Positions 18,048-28,689 are shown, numbered from the stretch's first letter. The stretch: 64,000 bases of DNA from Variovorax flavidus (GCF_030317145.1 NZ_JASZYE010000004.1:186001-250000), one strand, 5' to 3'. Program-made: numbers and translations. Notes: a model not told the origin generated them from the letters alone.

Positions 18048-18725
18048 TCAGACGAGGCCGCGCTCGGCCATTGAAAGGGCGCCGCCCTTGGCCACGATCA
18101 CATGGTCCAGCACCCGGATGTCGATGAGCGCCAGGGCGGACTTGAGCGTCTGGGTGAGCGACTCGTCCGCCCGGGATGGCTCCAGGCAGCCGCTCGGATG
18201 GTTGTGCGCCAGCACGACGGCCGCTGCGTGGTGGTGCAGGCCCCGGCTGACGACTTCTCGCGGATAGACGCTGGTCTGCGTGAGCGTGCCGCGAAAAAGC
18301 TCCTCCATCGCGATCAGGCGGTGCCGGGCATCCAGGAAGAGGGCCGCGAAGACCTCGTAGGGCCGCGCGGCCAGATGGAGTTGCAGGTATTGCTTGACCG
18401 CCTCCGGCGAATCGAAGACGGTGCGTTCCTTCAGGCGTTCGGCGAGCACGCGGCGCGCGAGTTCGAGGACCGCCGCCAGTTCCGCGCGCTTCGCGGTGCC
18501 GCCCAGCCCCTTGACGCGCTTGAGATCGTCGGGCCCGGCATGGAGCAGTCCGGCAAGGCCTCCGAAGTCGTCAAGCAGCTCCTGCGAGAGCTGCAGGACG
18601 TTCTTTCCGGGGATGCCGGTTCGCAGGAGCAGCGCCACCAGTTCGGCATCGGCCAGCGCCCCGGCGCCGAGCCCCATGAGCTTTTCGCGCGGCCGCGCTT
18701 CTTCGATCAGGTCCTTGAAAGACAT
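18048..18725 (-). CDS. radC: RadC-family JAB/MPN domain protein
   Basis: A protein of 225 residues, the usual RadC length, from the ATG at 18725; a TTG at 18743 would add six. The N-terminal helix-hairpin-helix region (20-85, with KRVKGLGGTAKRAEL) is followed by the metalloprotease-like MPN domain. Its JAMM ligands are H174 and H176 in AHNHPSG and D187. The early link of RadC to DNA repair is doubtful, and the activity is still unknown. The gene is divergent from the FKBP gene with about 35-65 bases between them. Confidence 0.92.
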   Translation of the reverse strand: MSFKDLIEEARPREKLMGLGAGALADAELVALLLRTGIPGKNVLQLSQELLDDFGGLAGLLHAGPDDLKRVKGLGGTAKRAELAAVLELARRVLAERLKERTVFDSPEAVKQYLQLHLAARPYEVFAALFLDARHRLIAMEELFRGTLTQTSVYPREVVSRGLHHHAAAVVLAHNHPSGCLEPSRADESLTQTLKSALALIDIRVLDHVIVAKGGALSMAERGLV

Positions 18726-18790
18726 GGCGCATTCGGGGTTCAAGCCCCACTCCCTAAAATATGGGCCCCAGTCTATCGGGACTCCTCACC

Positions 18791-19249
18791 TTGTCTTCGA
18801 CCTCCACCGCCCCCGTCGTCACGGCCGGTTCCTTCCTCACCCTGCACTACCGGCTGGCCGGGCCTGCGGGCGACATCATCAATACCTTCCAGGACAAGCC
18901 TGCCACGCTGTCACTGGGCACGGGCGAACTCTCGCCGGCGGTCGAACAGCGGCTGATCGGCATGGAAGAGGGCACGCACGCCACTTTCGAGCTGCCCGCC
19001 GGCGACGCCTTCGGCGACCGCAACCCCGAGATGCAGCAATGGGTGGCGCGCAAGCTGCTCGCGCAGATGGGCGATCCGGACGAGCAATACGCCGTCGGCG
19101 ACGTCGTGCAGTTCCCCACGCCTGACGGCACCGGCAGCTACGCGGGCGCCGTCATCGAATCGAACGAGACCGCGGTGCGCTTCGATTTCAACCACCCGCT
19201 CGCAGGTCAGCCCGTGACCTTCGAGGTGAAGCTGATCGGCGTGTTGTGA
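18791..19249 (+). CDS. FKBP-type peptidyl-prolyl isomerase, SlpA-like
   Basis: A protein of about 152 residues from a TTG at 18791; an ATG at 18761 would add ten residues. I prefer 18791 because a TAAAAT box at 18755-18760 directly abuts the ATG, which would leave no leader. The FKBP core (FLTLHYRL, TLSLGTGELSPAVEQRLIGM, then a late AVRFDFNHPLAGQ) is interrupted after residue 65 by the IF flap, as in SlyD/SlpA. There is no His-rich metal tail, so it is SlpA-like. It helps folding at prolyl bonds in the cytoplasm. The stop overlaps the GTG of ispH by four bases, a pairing often seen in proteobacteria. Confidence 0.88.
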   Translation: MSSTSTAPVVTAGSFLTLHYRLAGPAGDIINTFQDKPATLSLGTGELSPAVEQRLIGMEEGTHATFELPAGDAFGDRNPEMQQWVARKLLAQMGDPDEQYAVGDVVQFPTPDGTGSYAGAVIESNETAVRFDFNHPLAGQPVTFEVKLIGVL

Positions 19250-20211
19250 AGACCATCGAGGAAGTCATCCTCGCGGAGCCGCGCGGCTTCTGCGCAGGCG
19301 TCGACCGCGCGATCGAGATCGTCGAACGCGCCATCGCCAAGTTCGGTGCGCCGATCTACGTGCGCCATGAGATCGTGCACAACACCTACGTGGTCAACGA
19401 GCTCAAGGCCAAGGGCGCGATCTTCATCGAGGACCTGGCCGACGTGCCCCCGGGCGCCACGCTTGTGTTCAGCGCCCATGGCGTCAGCAAGGCCGTGCAG
19501 GCCGAGGCGCGCGAACGCGGCTTCGAGATCTTCGACGCTACCTGTCCGCTCGTCACCAAGGTGCACGTCGAGGTCGCGAAGCTCGCCAAAGAGGGCTACG
19601 AATTCATCATGATCGGCCACAAGGGACATCCCGAGGTCGAAGGCACGATGGGGCAGCTGTCGAGCGGCATCCATCTGGTGGAAGACGTGGAGGACGTGGC
19701 GCACGTCTCGCCGGCGCAGACGCTGAAGCTCGCGGTCGTCACGCAGACCACGCTGTCGGTCGATGACGCGGCCGAGATCTCTGCCGCCGTGCGTGCGCGT
19801 TTTCCGAACGTGCGCGAACCCAAGCAGCAGGACATCTGCTACGCGACCCAGAACCGCCAGGACGCCGTGAAGATCCTGAGCCCGCAGGTTGACCTGGTGA
19901 TCGTGGTGGGCAGCCCGACCAGTTCCAACAGCAATCGCCTCCGCGAACTCGCGCAGCGCCTGGGCACTGAAAGCTACATGGTCGATTCGGCTGCGGAGCT
20001 GAAGCCCGAATGGTTCGAAGGCAAGACCCGCGTGGGCCTCACGGCGGGTGCCTCCGCGCCCGAAGTGCTGGTGCACGAGGTGATCGATCGCGTCAAGGCG
20101 CTGGGCGCTGTCTCGGTGCGCAAGATGAACGGCATCGAGGAAACGCTCAAGTTCCCGCTGCCCAAGGGCCTCAAGCTGGACGACATGCCCGCGCCGGGAC
20201 ATATCTCGTGA
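19246..20211 (+). CDS. ispH: 4-hydroxy-3-methylbut-2-enyl diphosphate reductase
   Basis: A protein of 321 residues from a GTG that overlaps the FKBP stop. It catalyses the last step of the MEP pathway, reducing HMBPP to IPP and DMAPP with a 4Fe-4S cluster. The three cluster cysteines are C16 (GFCAGVDRA), C100 (DATCPLVTKVH) and C198 (DICYATQNRQ). Substrate-binding residues are visible as H45 (HNTYVVN), H78 (SAHGVS) and the SPTSSNSNRL loop. It is full length and intact. The stop overlaps the start of the next gene by four bases, so the three genes are translationally coupled. Confidence 0.97.
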   Translation: MKTIEEVILAEPRGFCAGVDRAIEIVERAIAKFGAPIYVRHEIVHNTYVVNELKAKGAIFIEDLADVPPGATLVFSAHGVSKAVQAEARERGFEIFDATCPLVTKVHVEVAKLAKEGYEFIMIGHKGHPEVEGTMGQLSSGIHLVEDVEDVAHVSPAQTLKLAVVTQTTLSVDDAAEISAAVRARFPNVREPKQQDICYATQNRQDAVKILSPQVDLVIVVGSPTSSNSNRLRELAQRLGTESYMVDSAAELKPEWFEGKTRVGLTAGASAPEVLVHEVIDRVKALGAVSVRKMNGIEETLKFPLPKGLKLDDMPAPGHIS

Positions 20212-21155
20212 GCTGGCGCAGCGACATCGAGGCCGCATCGCGGCGCATTCACGAGCGCGCGCCGCACTTCCTGCGCGAGACGCCGCTCTGGAAGTTGTCC
20301 GGTGAGGCCGTGGGCCTCCAGTTGCCCGGCGTCGAAGTGTGGCTCAAGCTGGAGCATCTGCAAGTCAGCGGCAGCTTCAAGGCGCGCGGCATGATGAACC
20401 GGCTGCTCGCCAACGACATACCGACCGCCGGAGCGATCGTCGCGTCCGGCGGCAATGCCGGCATCGCGACCGCCGCTGCCGCGCAGGCGCTCGGCGTGCA
20501 CTGCGCGGTCTTCCTGCCCGAGGTGTCCACCGAGGCCAAGCGGGCACGGTTGCGCGCGCTCGGTGCGGAAGTGGTGGTGGGCGGCGAGGCCTACGCCGAC
20601 GCCCTGGCCGCCTGCCTCGAACGCCAGCGTGAAACCGGTGCGCTCCTCACCCATGCCTACGACCAGCCCGAAGTGGTCGCCGGCGCAGGCACGCTCGGAC
20701 GCGAGATCGAGCAGCAGGGCGGCTTGCCGGACTCCGTGCTCGTGAGCGTCGGCGGAGGCGGCCTGATCGGCGGTCTCGCGGCCTGGTTCGAACAGCGCAG
20801 CCGCGTGGTCGCACTCGAGCCGGAGCGTGCGCCGACGCTGTTTCGTGCGCGCGAGGCCGGGGAGCCGGTGGATGTGGAGGTCGGCGGCGTCGCGGCCGAT
20901 TCACTGGGTGCACGGCGCATCGGCGCTATCGCCTGGGACGTCACGCAAAGCCACGTGCGCGACGCGTTGCTGTTGCCTGACGACGCCATCCGCGCGGCGC
21001 AACTCTGGCTCTGGAAAGAACTGAAGCTGGCCGTCGAGCCGGCGGCGGCCCTGCCGCTGGCCGCATTGCAAAGCGGGGCCTACGTGCCGCGCGAGGGCGA
21101 GAAGGTCTGCCTCATCGTCTGCGGCGCCAACGTCGATCCGGCAACGCTGAACTGA
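20208..21155 (+). CDS. PLP-dependent threonine/serine dehydratase-like protein
   Basis: A protein of 315 residues from a GTG at 20208 that overlaps the ispH stop. It has the fold-type II PLP fold: K58 in SGSFKARG is the Schiff-base lysine, SGGNAGIA near 85 binds the carboxylate, and SVGGGGLIGG near 180 cradles the PLP phosphate. It has no C-terminal ACT domain, so it resembles catabolic threonine or serine dehydratases rather than the feedback-controlled IlvA. It would deaminate L-Thr or L-Ser to a 2-oxo acid and ammonia. A relaxed or racemase-like specificity cannot be ruled out from sequence. Confidence 0.85.
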   Translation: MSWRSDIEAASRRIHERAPHFLRETPLWKLSGEAVGLQLPGVEVWLKLEHLQVSGSFKARGMMNRLLANDIPTAGAIVASGGNAGIATAAAAQALGVHCAVFLPEVSTEAKRARLRALGAEVVVGGEAYADALAACLERQRETGALLTHAYDQPEVVAGAGTLGREIEQQGGLPDSVLVSVGGGGLIGGLAAWFEQRSRVVALEPERAPTLFRAREAGEPVDVEVGGVAADSLGARRIGAIAWDVTQSHVRDALLLPDDAIRAAQLWLWKELKLAVEPAAALPLAALQSGAYVPREGEKVCLIVCGANVDPATLN

Positions 21156-21159
21156 GCGC

Positions 21160-21576
21160 TCAACTGCTGGCGGGCGGCTGCTCGCAGTTGACCATCCACG
21201 GCACGCCGAACTTGTCTTCGAGCATGCCGAAGCCCGAAGACCAGAACGTCGCCGCGTAGGGCATCGTCACCTTGCCGCCGGCGGAGAGTGCGTTAAAGAG
21301 CTTTTCGCCTTCCGGGACGTCCTTCGCCTGCACCGAAAGCGAAAAACCCTTGTAGCCGTCGAAGGGGTAGCCGGGCGGCAAGTCGGACGCCATCAGCTTG
21401 TCGCCGCGTGCCTCGAGCGTGGCGTGCATGATCTTCTGCTTGTGCGAATCAGGTGTTTCCTTGCCCATGGGGCTTTCGCCGAAAGTCATGCTGAAGGCGA
21501 TCTTGCCGTCCAGGCACTTGGCGTAGAACGCGAGCGCTTCGGCCGCGTTTCCGTTGAAGGTCAGATAGGCTTCCAT
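21160..21576 (-). CDS. VOC-superfamily (PhnB/YjdN-like) protein
   Basis: A protein of 138 residues from the ATG at 21576. It opens with AYLTFNGNAAEALAFY and ends with FGVPWMVNCEQ, the two signature ends of the PhnB/YjdN group in the glyoxalase/bleomycin-resistance fold. The EALAFYAKCL helix and WSSGFGMLEDKFG strand are typical. No function is firmly known for the group, and metal ligands of true glyoxalases are not evident. It is convergent with the dehydratase gene (four bases apart) and divergent from serS. Confidence 0.85.
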   Translation of the reverse strand: MEAYLTFNGNAAEALAFYAKCLDGKIAFSMTFGESPMGKETPDSHKQKIMHATLEARGDKLMASDLPPGYPFDGYKGFSLSVQAKDVPEGEKLFNALSAGGKVTMPYAATFWSSGFGMLEDKFGVPWMVNCEQPPASS

Positions 21577-21638
21577 TGCATCTCCATGAGGTGAGCAGGC
21601 AGGGGAGAACGATCCTACGCGCACCTAAAATCACGCAA

Positions 21639-22970
<1,332 letters not shown>

Positions 22971-22992
22971 AAAAATGCGCTTTAAGGTCTGC

Positions 22993-22998
22993 TAGAAT
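22993..22998 (+). promoter_or_regulatory. Candidate -10 box for tRNA-Ser
   Basis: TAGAAT lies 20 bases before the tRNA 5' end in an AT-richer interval after serS. A clear -35 box is not visible; the tRNA may also be read through from serS. Confidence 0.35.
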
Positions 22999-23017
22999 CG
23001 AAGGCTCGACAGACACC

Positions 23018-23107
23018 GGAGAGGTGGCAGAGTGGTCGAATGTACCTGACTCGAAATCAGGCGTACGTGCGAACGTACCGAGGGTTCGAATCCCTCCCTC
23101 TCCTCCA
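23018..23107 (+). tRNA. tRNA-Ser(CGA)
   Basis: The cloverleaf is complete: acceptor GGAGAGG pairs with CCTCTCC (23097-23103), the anticodon stem-loop CCTGA-CTCGAAA-TCAGG gives anticodon CGA, the long variable arm is GTACGT-GCGA-ACGTAC, and the T arm is GAGGG-TTCGAAT-CCCTC. CCA is encoded. The discriminator base at 23104 is T, whereas serine tRNAs usually carry G73. It decodes UCG. A recombinase gene starts 155 bases downstream, so the 3' half of this tRNA is the probable attachment site of the adjoining mobile DNA. Confidence 0.95.
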
Positions 23108-23133
23108 AGTAACGCTAAGTAGTTGCTTGGCAA

Positions 23134-23191
23134 GCGATTTTTCAGAATCGCGCCTCCAGTCCGCTGTTTGGTGGCACAAAGTGGTGGCACA
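23134..23191. other. Candidate attachment-site arm region
   Basis: Between tRNA-Ser and the first recombinase lie a small hairpin (GCGATT at 23134-23139 with AATCGC at 23146-23151) and a 9-base direct repeat GGTGGCACA at 23170-23178 and 23183-23191, 13 bases apart. Short direct repeats beside a tRNA-integrated recombinase gene are typical arm-type binding sites. I found no second copy of the tRNA 3' end within the window, so the other end of the element is not located. Confidence 0.4.
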
Positions 23192-23262
23192 CGCGGATTG
23201 CGCGTCGTCGCTGCCGCCATCAGGTTTCGCCATTCCGGCATCCCCTCAACTGGAGATGCTCG

Positions 23263-24552
23263 ATGGCTCGAAACGCCTACCTCACCCTTCATCACGGAAC
23301 CTGGTGGTTCCAGATCCGCGTTCCCCAGTCGCATCAAGCGGCCCTCGGGCAACAACGCATCCGGGTCAACCTGCAAACCGACGATGTCGCGCTCGCCCGG
23401 CCGTTCGCTCTTCGGTTGGCGTCCGAATGGTTGCTGCGTTTCGCCTCGGCCCCTGGCCTTCCCGGGCTGCCCTCGACCTCTCTCGCAATCGCGCTTCCTT
23501 CTCGGGAGCTTGCATCCGCAATCACGACCCCTGCCCGTAACCTTGGCGCTGTCCAGTTGCCGGTCGAGGTCAAGGCTGCGCCCGCATCGCACGCACTTTG
23601 CGCCGATATGCTTGCCCTGTTTCGGTACTGGCGCGGTCTGAACACCGAACGAGCCCCCAGTTCCGTCAAGGAGTTTGAGAGCACCGCGCGCAAGTTCAAG
23701 GCCGTCATCGCGAAGGCGCCTCATGAGTTGGTCCGCACAGACATCACGCAGTTTCGGGACCACCTTCTGCAGGTCGGTGATGCTCGGGCGACCGTTACCA
23801 AGAAGCTGTCCTTCGTCAACGCGATGCTGCAAAGTGCCTACGACGCCGGGTATTTGCCCGCGAACGTCGCTCGCGGGATGAAAGTCCCGCGGCCCAAGGT
23901 CGAGACCGTCAAGCGAATGGCTTTTTCCGTGGAGAGCCTGACGCGCATCTTCACGTCCAAGGTCTACAACGACGGCTTCCGCCCGCAGGGCGGGGGAGGG
24001 GAGGCCCTGGCCTGGGTGCCGATGCTCGCTTTGGTCACGGGTGCCCGCTTGGAAGAACTCTGCCAGTTGCGGTTGGCAGATGTTCTCCATGACCAGGCAC
24101 TCGGTTGGTATCTGCGCATCGATGATGGGGAGGGTCAGCGCGTCAAGACTACTTCGTCCCGGCGACTCGTGCCCTTGCACCTCGACATCGTCGACTCGGG
24201 GTTCGTCCGCTATGTGCAGGGGCTGCAGGCGGCCGGACACGAATGGGTCTTCCCCGTCCTGGAGCCCGACAACGACGGGCGGCGCGGCGGCAATTTCGGT
24301 AAGGTTTTTGCGCGCCTGCTGCGCAGCCCTACGGGCTGCGGCGTCGACGACCGCCGACTCGTTTTCCATAGCTTCAGACACACCTTCAAGACGATGTGCA
24401 GAGCGAGCGGCATCTCCGAGGAGGTGCACGATGCGCTCTCGGGCCACGTTGGGCACACCGTCGGACGGGACTACGGGAGCGTGCCGCTCGGCCGCCTCTT
24501 CGATGCCGTGCGGAGCATCAAGGTGCCCATCGGATTGCCGAAGGTGGCTTGA
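23263..24552 (+). CDS. Tyrosine recombinase / integrase 1
   Basis: A protein of 429 residues. The N-terminal arm-binding part (HGTWWFQIRVP) precedes a SAM-like core-binding domain (about 110-210) and the catalytic domain. The catalytic set is complete: R262 (VTGARLEE), K295, H369 and R372 (FHSFRHTF), H395 (GHVGH) and the nucleophile Y404 (RDYGS). It should integrate and excise DNA at the tRNA-Ser, which lies directly upstream. The gene is read away from the tRNA into the element and converges on a second recombinase. It has DUF6538-type N-terminal features common in integrases of proteobacterial islands. Confidence 0.92.
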   Translation: MARNAYLTLHHGTWWFQIRVPQSHQAALGQQRIRVNLQTDDVALARPFALRLASEWLLRFASAPGLPGLPSTSLAIALPSRELASAITTPARNLGAVQLPVEVKAAPASHALCADMLALFRYWRGLNTERAPSSVKEFESTARKFKAVIAKAPHELVRTDITQFRDHLLQVGDARATVTKKLSFVNAMLQSAYDAGYLPANVARGMKVPRPKVETVKRMAFSVESLTRIFTSKVYNDGFRPQGGGGEALAWVPMLALVTGARLEELCQLRLADVLHDQALGWYLRIDDGEGQRVKTTSSRRLVPLHLDIVDSGFVRYVQGLQAAGHEWVFPVLEPDNDGRRGGNFGKVFARLLRSPTGCGVDDRRLVFHSFRHTFKTMCRASGISEEVHDALSGHVGHTVGRDYGSVPLGRLFDAVRSIKVPIGLPKVA

Positions 24553-26244
24553 CGGCGGAGCAGTGCGAGGGCCGTTCAGCGCCTGTCGAACGTTGCCCGC
24601 GATGGCGCGGGCGGCCGGCAGCAGGTCGTCCGCATCCAGTTGGTAGTCGGCTTCGTAGTGTTTTTGGTGCACCGACTCGGGGGCGTGTCCCAGGAAGCGC
24701 ACGCGGCGGGGTCCGCAGATCTCCGCGTTGCGCATTGCGACTGCGGCGGTCGTGCGCAATGACTGGAAGACCAGACGCCTGTCGCGGTTTGGAAAGATTT
24801 GGTCGAGGCGACGATTGAGGACCTTGCTTGCCGCAGTCGATAGCTTGTCGTACCGGTCGGGCGTGAGATTCGGAAACAGCCTCTCCGACGTGCCGATCCG
24901 AGAGTTCAGGAAGGCATCCAAGTCGGGCACGGTACCCACCATGACGGGGAGCCGGCGGTTCGACTGGAGATTCTTAAGGCGAGCGTCGCCGCTTCCAGCG
25001 GCGGCGGCGCTTGCAATGCGGACAAGCCAATACGCTTCGCCGTCGGCGCTTCGTTCGAGTGCAATGTCGGTCCCTCTCAACTGGCACACCTCTTCCAGGC
25101 GTGCGGCAGTCAGCGCTGCCAAGCACGTGATGTGCTTGTAGCTGGGATGGAGGGTGCCATCGTTGAATACGCCGTGGAGCAGCGCGGACAACTGGGTGAG
25201 GGTGAATTTGATGCGCCCCGGTGAACTGGACGACAGCAGTTCTCTTGCGTCGTCAATGGCCTCACAAACCGTTTGCGTTTCGTCGTATTGGGCGACGAGG
25301 GACGACAAGATGCCAAGCTTGGTGTCGACTGTCCTGTCGCTGTTCGGTCGGCATGCCTCGACAAAAGCGGCGACGTCCACCGCGGTAATCATTTCGAGCG
25401 GCCGGCGGCCGAGCAGGGGAGCAAGGGTGCGAGCGATCTGCTTGTACTTGTCCAGGGTCTTCGGATTGCGGGGCTTGCGAAGGTCGATTCCCTTTTGCTC
25501 CCATTTCTGGACGGCACTTTCGATACTGTTTCCCCAGAGTTCGAGCAGGGGCAGTTGGTCGTTGAGGGCTGGCCGAAGCTTGGTCGCTGACTCGCCCCCG
25601 TCGCATACGGCAATGGTTTGTGCAAGATAGGCCACGCGTTCGGCGTTGAATACCGCAGCGAACCTGACGCGGACCTTGTCGCCGCCGAAGAACTGCACGC
25701 AGTGACGCTCTCGAAGCGTTTCGATTGCCGCGCTCGCCAGGTCGCCACACCCATCTCGCTGGAGCGCCTTTGCTTCGGCGTGCAGGCGCTTTTGTTGCTG
25801 AGCAAGCTCGTCGAAGAGTCGATCGCGTCGTTCCCTGCTCGACTCGGCGCGGAAGGCCTCGACCTTCAGCAGAAATTCTTGTGCTTCTGCGTCAATCGCG
25901 GTTGATGCAGCCCGTGCGGCAATCTCGGGGGTGAGCTGAAAACTGACGACCCGCTTGGGATCCATGGCAGGCGATGTGGCAGGCTCGGCGCCTGCGCGAA
26001 ATTCATCTGAATGCGCCATGCGAAGTTCGTCGAACTCCGCAAGGAACTGTTGTGCGAGTGCATCCTTACGTGCCAGGATGACCTCCATGGGAAGCTTGTT
26101 CGCGCGTCCTATCGTTTTCTTGCGGATGGACGACCCATAGCAGTGCTGCAGGTCCGCTGGCACCTTGCGCTGGCAGTAGTACTCATTTTTTCGCTTGTCG
26201 AACCCAAGATACTTGGCTTTGATCGGATGCGTTTCAGAACTCAA

Positions 26245-26601
26245 AAGAATCTCGTCGCCCAGCGCCTCACCACCAGCGAGGAGAGACGCAGGGTCAATGA
26301 CCTAATGAACTGCTGATGGCGTGATGTCTAGCGAGTAGAAGCGTCGGATTGACCGTCTAAGGCGGTGCATGCGTTTTAGGCCAATGAGTAGTGCCTGGGA
26401 TTGCCGAGGCAGGTCGCTGCATCGGGTGGGTGGAAGCGGTCCCTGCGCGGCAATCCGCTTCGGGCTACGCCTCACGCGCGTCGCCGCGCAGCGAGTGATC
26501 GAAGACTTGCACCACCTCCCGGGACATCAACACCAAGCACGGCGGCATTCGCTACGTCTCGTATTGACACGTCCGTATGCTCAGGGCCATACGGCACGAG
26601 G
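26245..26601. other. Non-coding interval upstream of recombinase 2
   Basis: No credible gene. Only small frames with unbiased composition occur. It should hold the promoter of recombinase 2 on the minus strand, but I see no clear boxes. Near its end CCGTATG and CATACGG form a short imperfect dyad (about 26573-26595) just before the larger palindrome. Confidence 0.4.
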
Positions 26602-26639
26602 CATATCAGCCATACCGGCATATTGGTATGGCTGATATG
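26602..26639. promoter_or_regulatory. 15-base perfect inverted repeat
   Basis: CATATCAGCCATACC (26602-26616) and GGTATGGCTGATATG (26625-26639) are exact inverted copies around eight bases. There is no U tract on either side, so it is more like a protein-binding site or a structured element than a terminator. It lies between the KfrA-like gene and recombinase 2, both on the minus strand. Confidence 0.6.
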
Positions 26640-26706
26640 AATGGATGGAGCGCAGCAAACCATTCCGCGCGCCTCCAGGCTCGAGTCGCCGAAATGCAGA
26701 CGCGAT

Positions 26707-26734
26707 AAAAAAGTCCCCGCCGAAGCCGGCGGGG
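26707..26734 (-). terminator. Rho-independent terminator after the KfrA-like gene
   Basis: On the minus strand an eight-base stem (26734-26727 with 26722-26715, CCCCGCCG and its complement, loop of four) is followed by six T residues (26712-26707). It lies about 90 bases downstream of the KfrA-like stop. Confidence 0.8.
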
Positions 26735-26821
26735 CGAAACCAGTCGTTCGACTAGAAGGGACTCAGAGAGGGCTGTATCGCGATGACCGTCGCGTACCGG
26801 CACCGCGCTGGCAATTGACGA

Positions 26822-27619
26822 CTACCGGGGCGGGCCCGATAGACCGTGCTTGAAGCGCTGCGGCTTGGATGCGACGTTCCGGCCTGGCTTGAGGAAGCGC
26901 CGGGACGCCGTGGTGGCCCGCAGCTCTTCAGCCGCGGCTTCGGCAGCGGTTGCGCGCTCGATCGCGTCTTTGGTGGCCGTGAGTGCTGCATCGAGTTCCG
27001 TCCGCAGGCGCTCAGTGACCTGCACGCCATCACGGGCCGCATCCTGCCAAGTCGCGCACTTCGTTTCCAGATCCGCGCGTTCCGCAGCCGCAGCGGCGAG
27101 CTGCACAGCGGTCGCCTCCTGACGTACGCGCGCGTCCGCCAACGCCGCCTGGCTTGACTCCAAGTGAGTCCGGCACTCAACCAGGGCGCCGAGTGCTTCG
27201 TCCCGCTCGGACGTTCGCAGGGCAACGTCGACTTCGAGTTGTGCGATCTGCTCTTCCAACTTGGAGTTCAAGCCGAGCAGCTCTTGCGCATCGACGAGCA
27301 TGCCGTCAAGGCGGGCGTCACATTCGGCTTTGGCCTTGACAGCTTGCGCGTGGAGTTCGGTCCTCAGCGCGTGGACCAGCGCGCTCGAAATCACGGTCGC
27401 TGCGTCGCCGTCGCTCGCTTCACGGTCACGGCGCCACTCCGACAGGAAAAGATGCACGTACTTGGTGTCGCCCAGGGCTTCATGTGGTCGCATCCGCTGC
27501 ATCTCGGCGCGGACATGGCTTGCGCTTCGCGGGGATTCGTCTTGAGCGAGGAGAGCGTCGCAAGCGGCGTAGACGAACGACTTGCGTGCTGCGATTTCGA
27601 CTTCAGTGAGTTTGGGCAT
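26822..27619 (-). CDS. KfrA-like plasmid coiled-coil DNA-binding protein
   Basis: A protein of 265 residues. The first 75 or so residues match the KfrA N-terminal DNA-binding domain (VYAACDALLAQ, then SASHVRAEM, then VHLFLSEWRR). Residues 80-235 form a long alanine/glutamate-rich coiled coil with a heptad pattern. The tail is basic (SRRFLKPGRN). KfrA proteins are alpha-helical, autoregulating plasmid proteins that help segregation or copy control. Its presence marks this part as plasmid-derived. A strong terminator follows. The family call is good; which plasmid group it comes from cannot be told. Confidence 0.8.
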   Translation of the reverse strand: MPKLTEVEIAARKSFVYAACDALLAQDESPRSASHVRAEMQRMRPHEALGDTKYVHLFLSEWRRDREASDGDAATVISSALVHALRTELHAQAVKAKAECDARLDGMLVDAQELLGLNSKLEEQIAQLEVDVALRTSERDEALGALVECRTHLESSQAALADARVRQEATAVQLAAAAAERADLETKCATWQDAARDGVQVTERLRTELDAALTATKDAIERATAAEAAAEELRATTASRRFLKPGRNVASKPQRFKHGLSGPPR

Positions 27620-27699
27620 CGTGTTTTTGCGTTGTTGAACTACGGCCTATAGCCACCGATAACTTGCCGAATGGACGCCGGCGCGCAGCCTCGCCGGGT

Positions 27700-28689
27700 C
27701 TAGGTGTTGGCGCCGCCCGCGGGCAGGGTGTCTTCCGCGATGATTGAACTCGTGCAGGCGGCGGCGAGCACCTCTTCTGCATGTGCTGAGGCTTGCCGCT
27801 CTGCTTCATGCACCCGGTGTTGCATCACACGGACCAGCACGTCCAGTCGCAGCGGATCCGGTCGGTGGTAGCACCGGAAGGCCTTCGTCAGGTACGGTGC
27901 CATGTCTGTCCAAGGAAAGGGTTCGTCCGCGTGATGAGCCCGGCGCCAGGCTTCGCGCCCCGCCCGCTGTAAGGCGAGCTTTTGCTCACGAATTCCGGCG
28001 AATCCAGGCAGCGCCTTCAACGACTGCACAAGCCGATCGAGGCGCTCGCCGACTCGGGAGTCCGGACCATGCGATCGGGACAGGGCACAGATCGCCTCTA
28101 GGTGCCGTTCGTAGGCTTCCGGGCTGAGCACCCAAGTCCACCGCTTGGAGCCGCCTTGCTCGCGTGCGCGCTGGCGACGAACAAGGCGCAACTCGGTTCC
28201 GAAGGCCAACCGCTGGCCGGCAGCCCAGGCGTCCTGCAACTGCTCGCGCTCGTGCACGACGCCGACGCCGTCCGAGGCCAAGAGCCACCAGCGCAGCGTC
28301 GTAGGGGAGTTGGGCCAGAAGAATACCTGCGCCGCCGCCCGGTACCGACCCCGGGCGGCGGACCGCTGTGCGGGCGTCGCGTCCGCTCCGTAGAGGAGCG
28401 CGAACTTGTCCGCAAGTTGTAGTGCTTTGTCGACGTGAACCGTGCCTCCGGTCCAATGCCGGGAGCCTCGCTCTACGGTCTCCAGCAACACCCTGAGGCA
28501 TGCCGCCTTCGACGACGGGATGCGGACGTACGACGTACCGGAGGGGAAGAGTTTCGGCAGGGCGATCACGGTGCCAATCAGGTAGTTGAGGAATACCGTG
28601 TAGAACGCCGTCGGATAAGAAGAAGCCAGGTCTAAGGCGCAGCGGGGGAGTACAGATTGCACCGTGTGATTCGGCGCTAGCCGAATCAC
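27700..28689 (-). CDS. Unrecognised plasmid-backbone protein
   Basis: A protein of up to 329 residues from a GTG at 28689; the true start may be a later GTG or TTG because the 28664-28691 palindrome covers this start. It is basic and helical, with conserved-looking stretches FLNYLIGTVIALPKLFP, GGTVHVDKALQLADKFALLY and TKAFRCYHRPDPLRLDVLVR. I do not recognise the family. It has no P-loop and no relaxase HUH motif that I can see. It is placed next to a cluster of strong hairpins and between a KfrA-like gene and a RepA-like ATPase, so a role in replication initiation or mobilisation is a fair guess but not shown. Confidence 0.6.
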   Translation of the reverse strand: MIRLAPNHTVQSVLPRCALDLASSYPTAFYTVFLNYLIGTVIALPKLFPSGTSYVRIPSSKAACLRVLLETVERGSRHWTGGTVHVDKALQLADKFALLYGADATPAQRSAARGRYRAAAQVFFWPNSPTTLRWWLLASDGVGVVHEREQLQDAWAAGQRLAFGTELRLVRRQRAREQGGSKRWTWVLSPEAYERHLEAICALSRSHGPDSRVGERLDRLVQSLKALPGFAGIREQKLALQRAGREAWRRAHHADEPFPWTDMAPYLTKAFRCYHRPDPLRLDVLVRVMQHRVHEAERQASAHAEEVLAAACTSSIIAEDTLPAGGANT

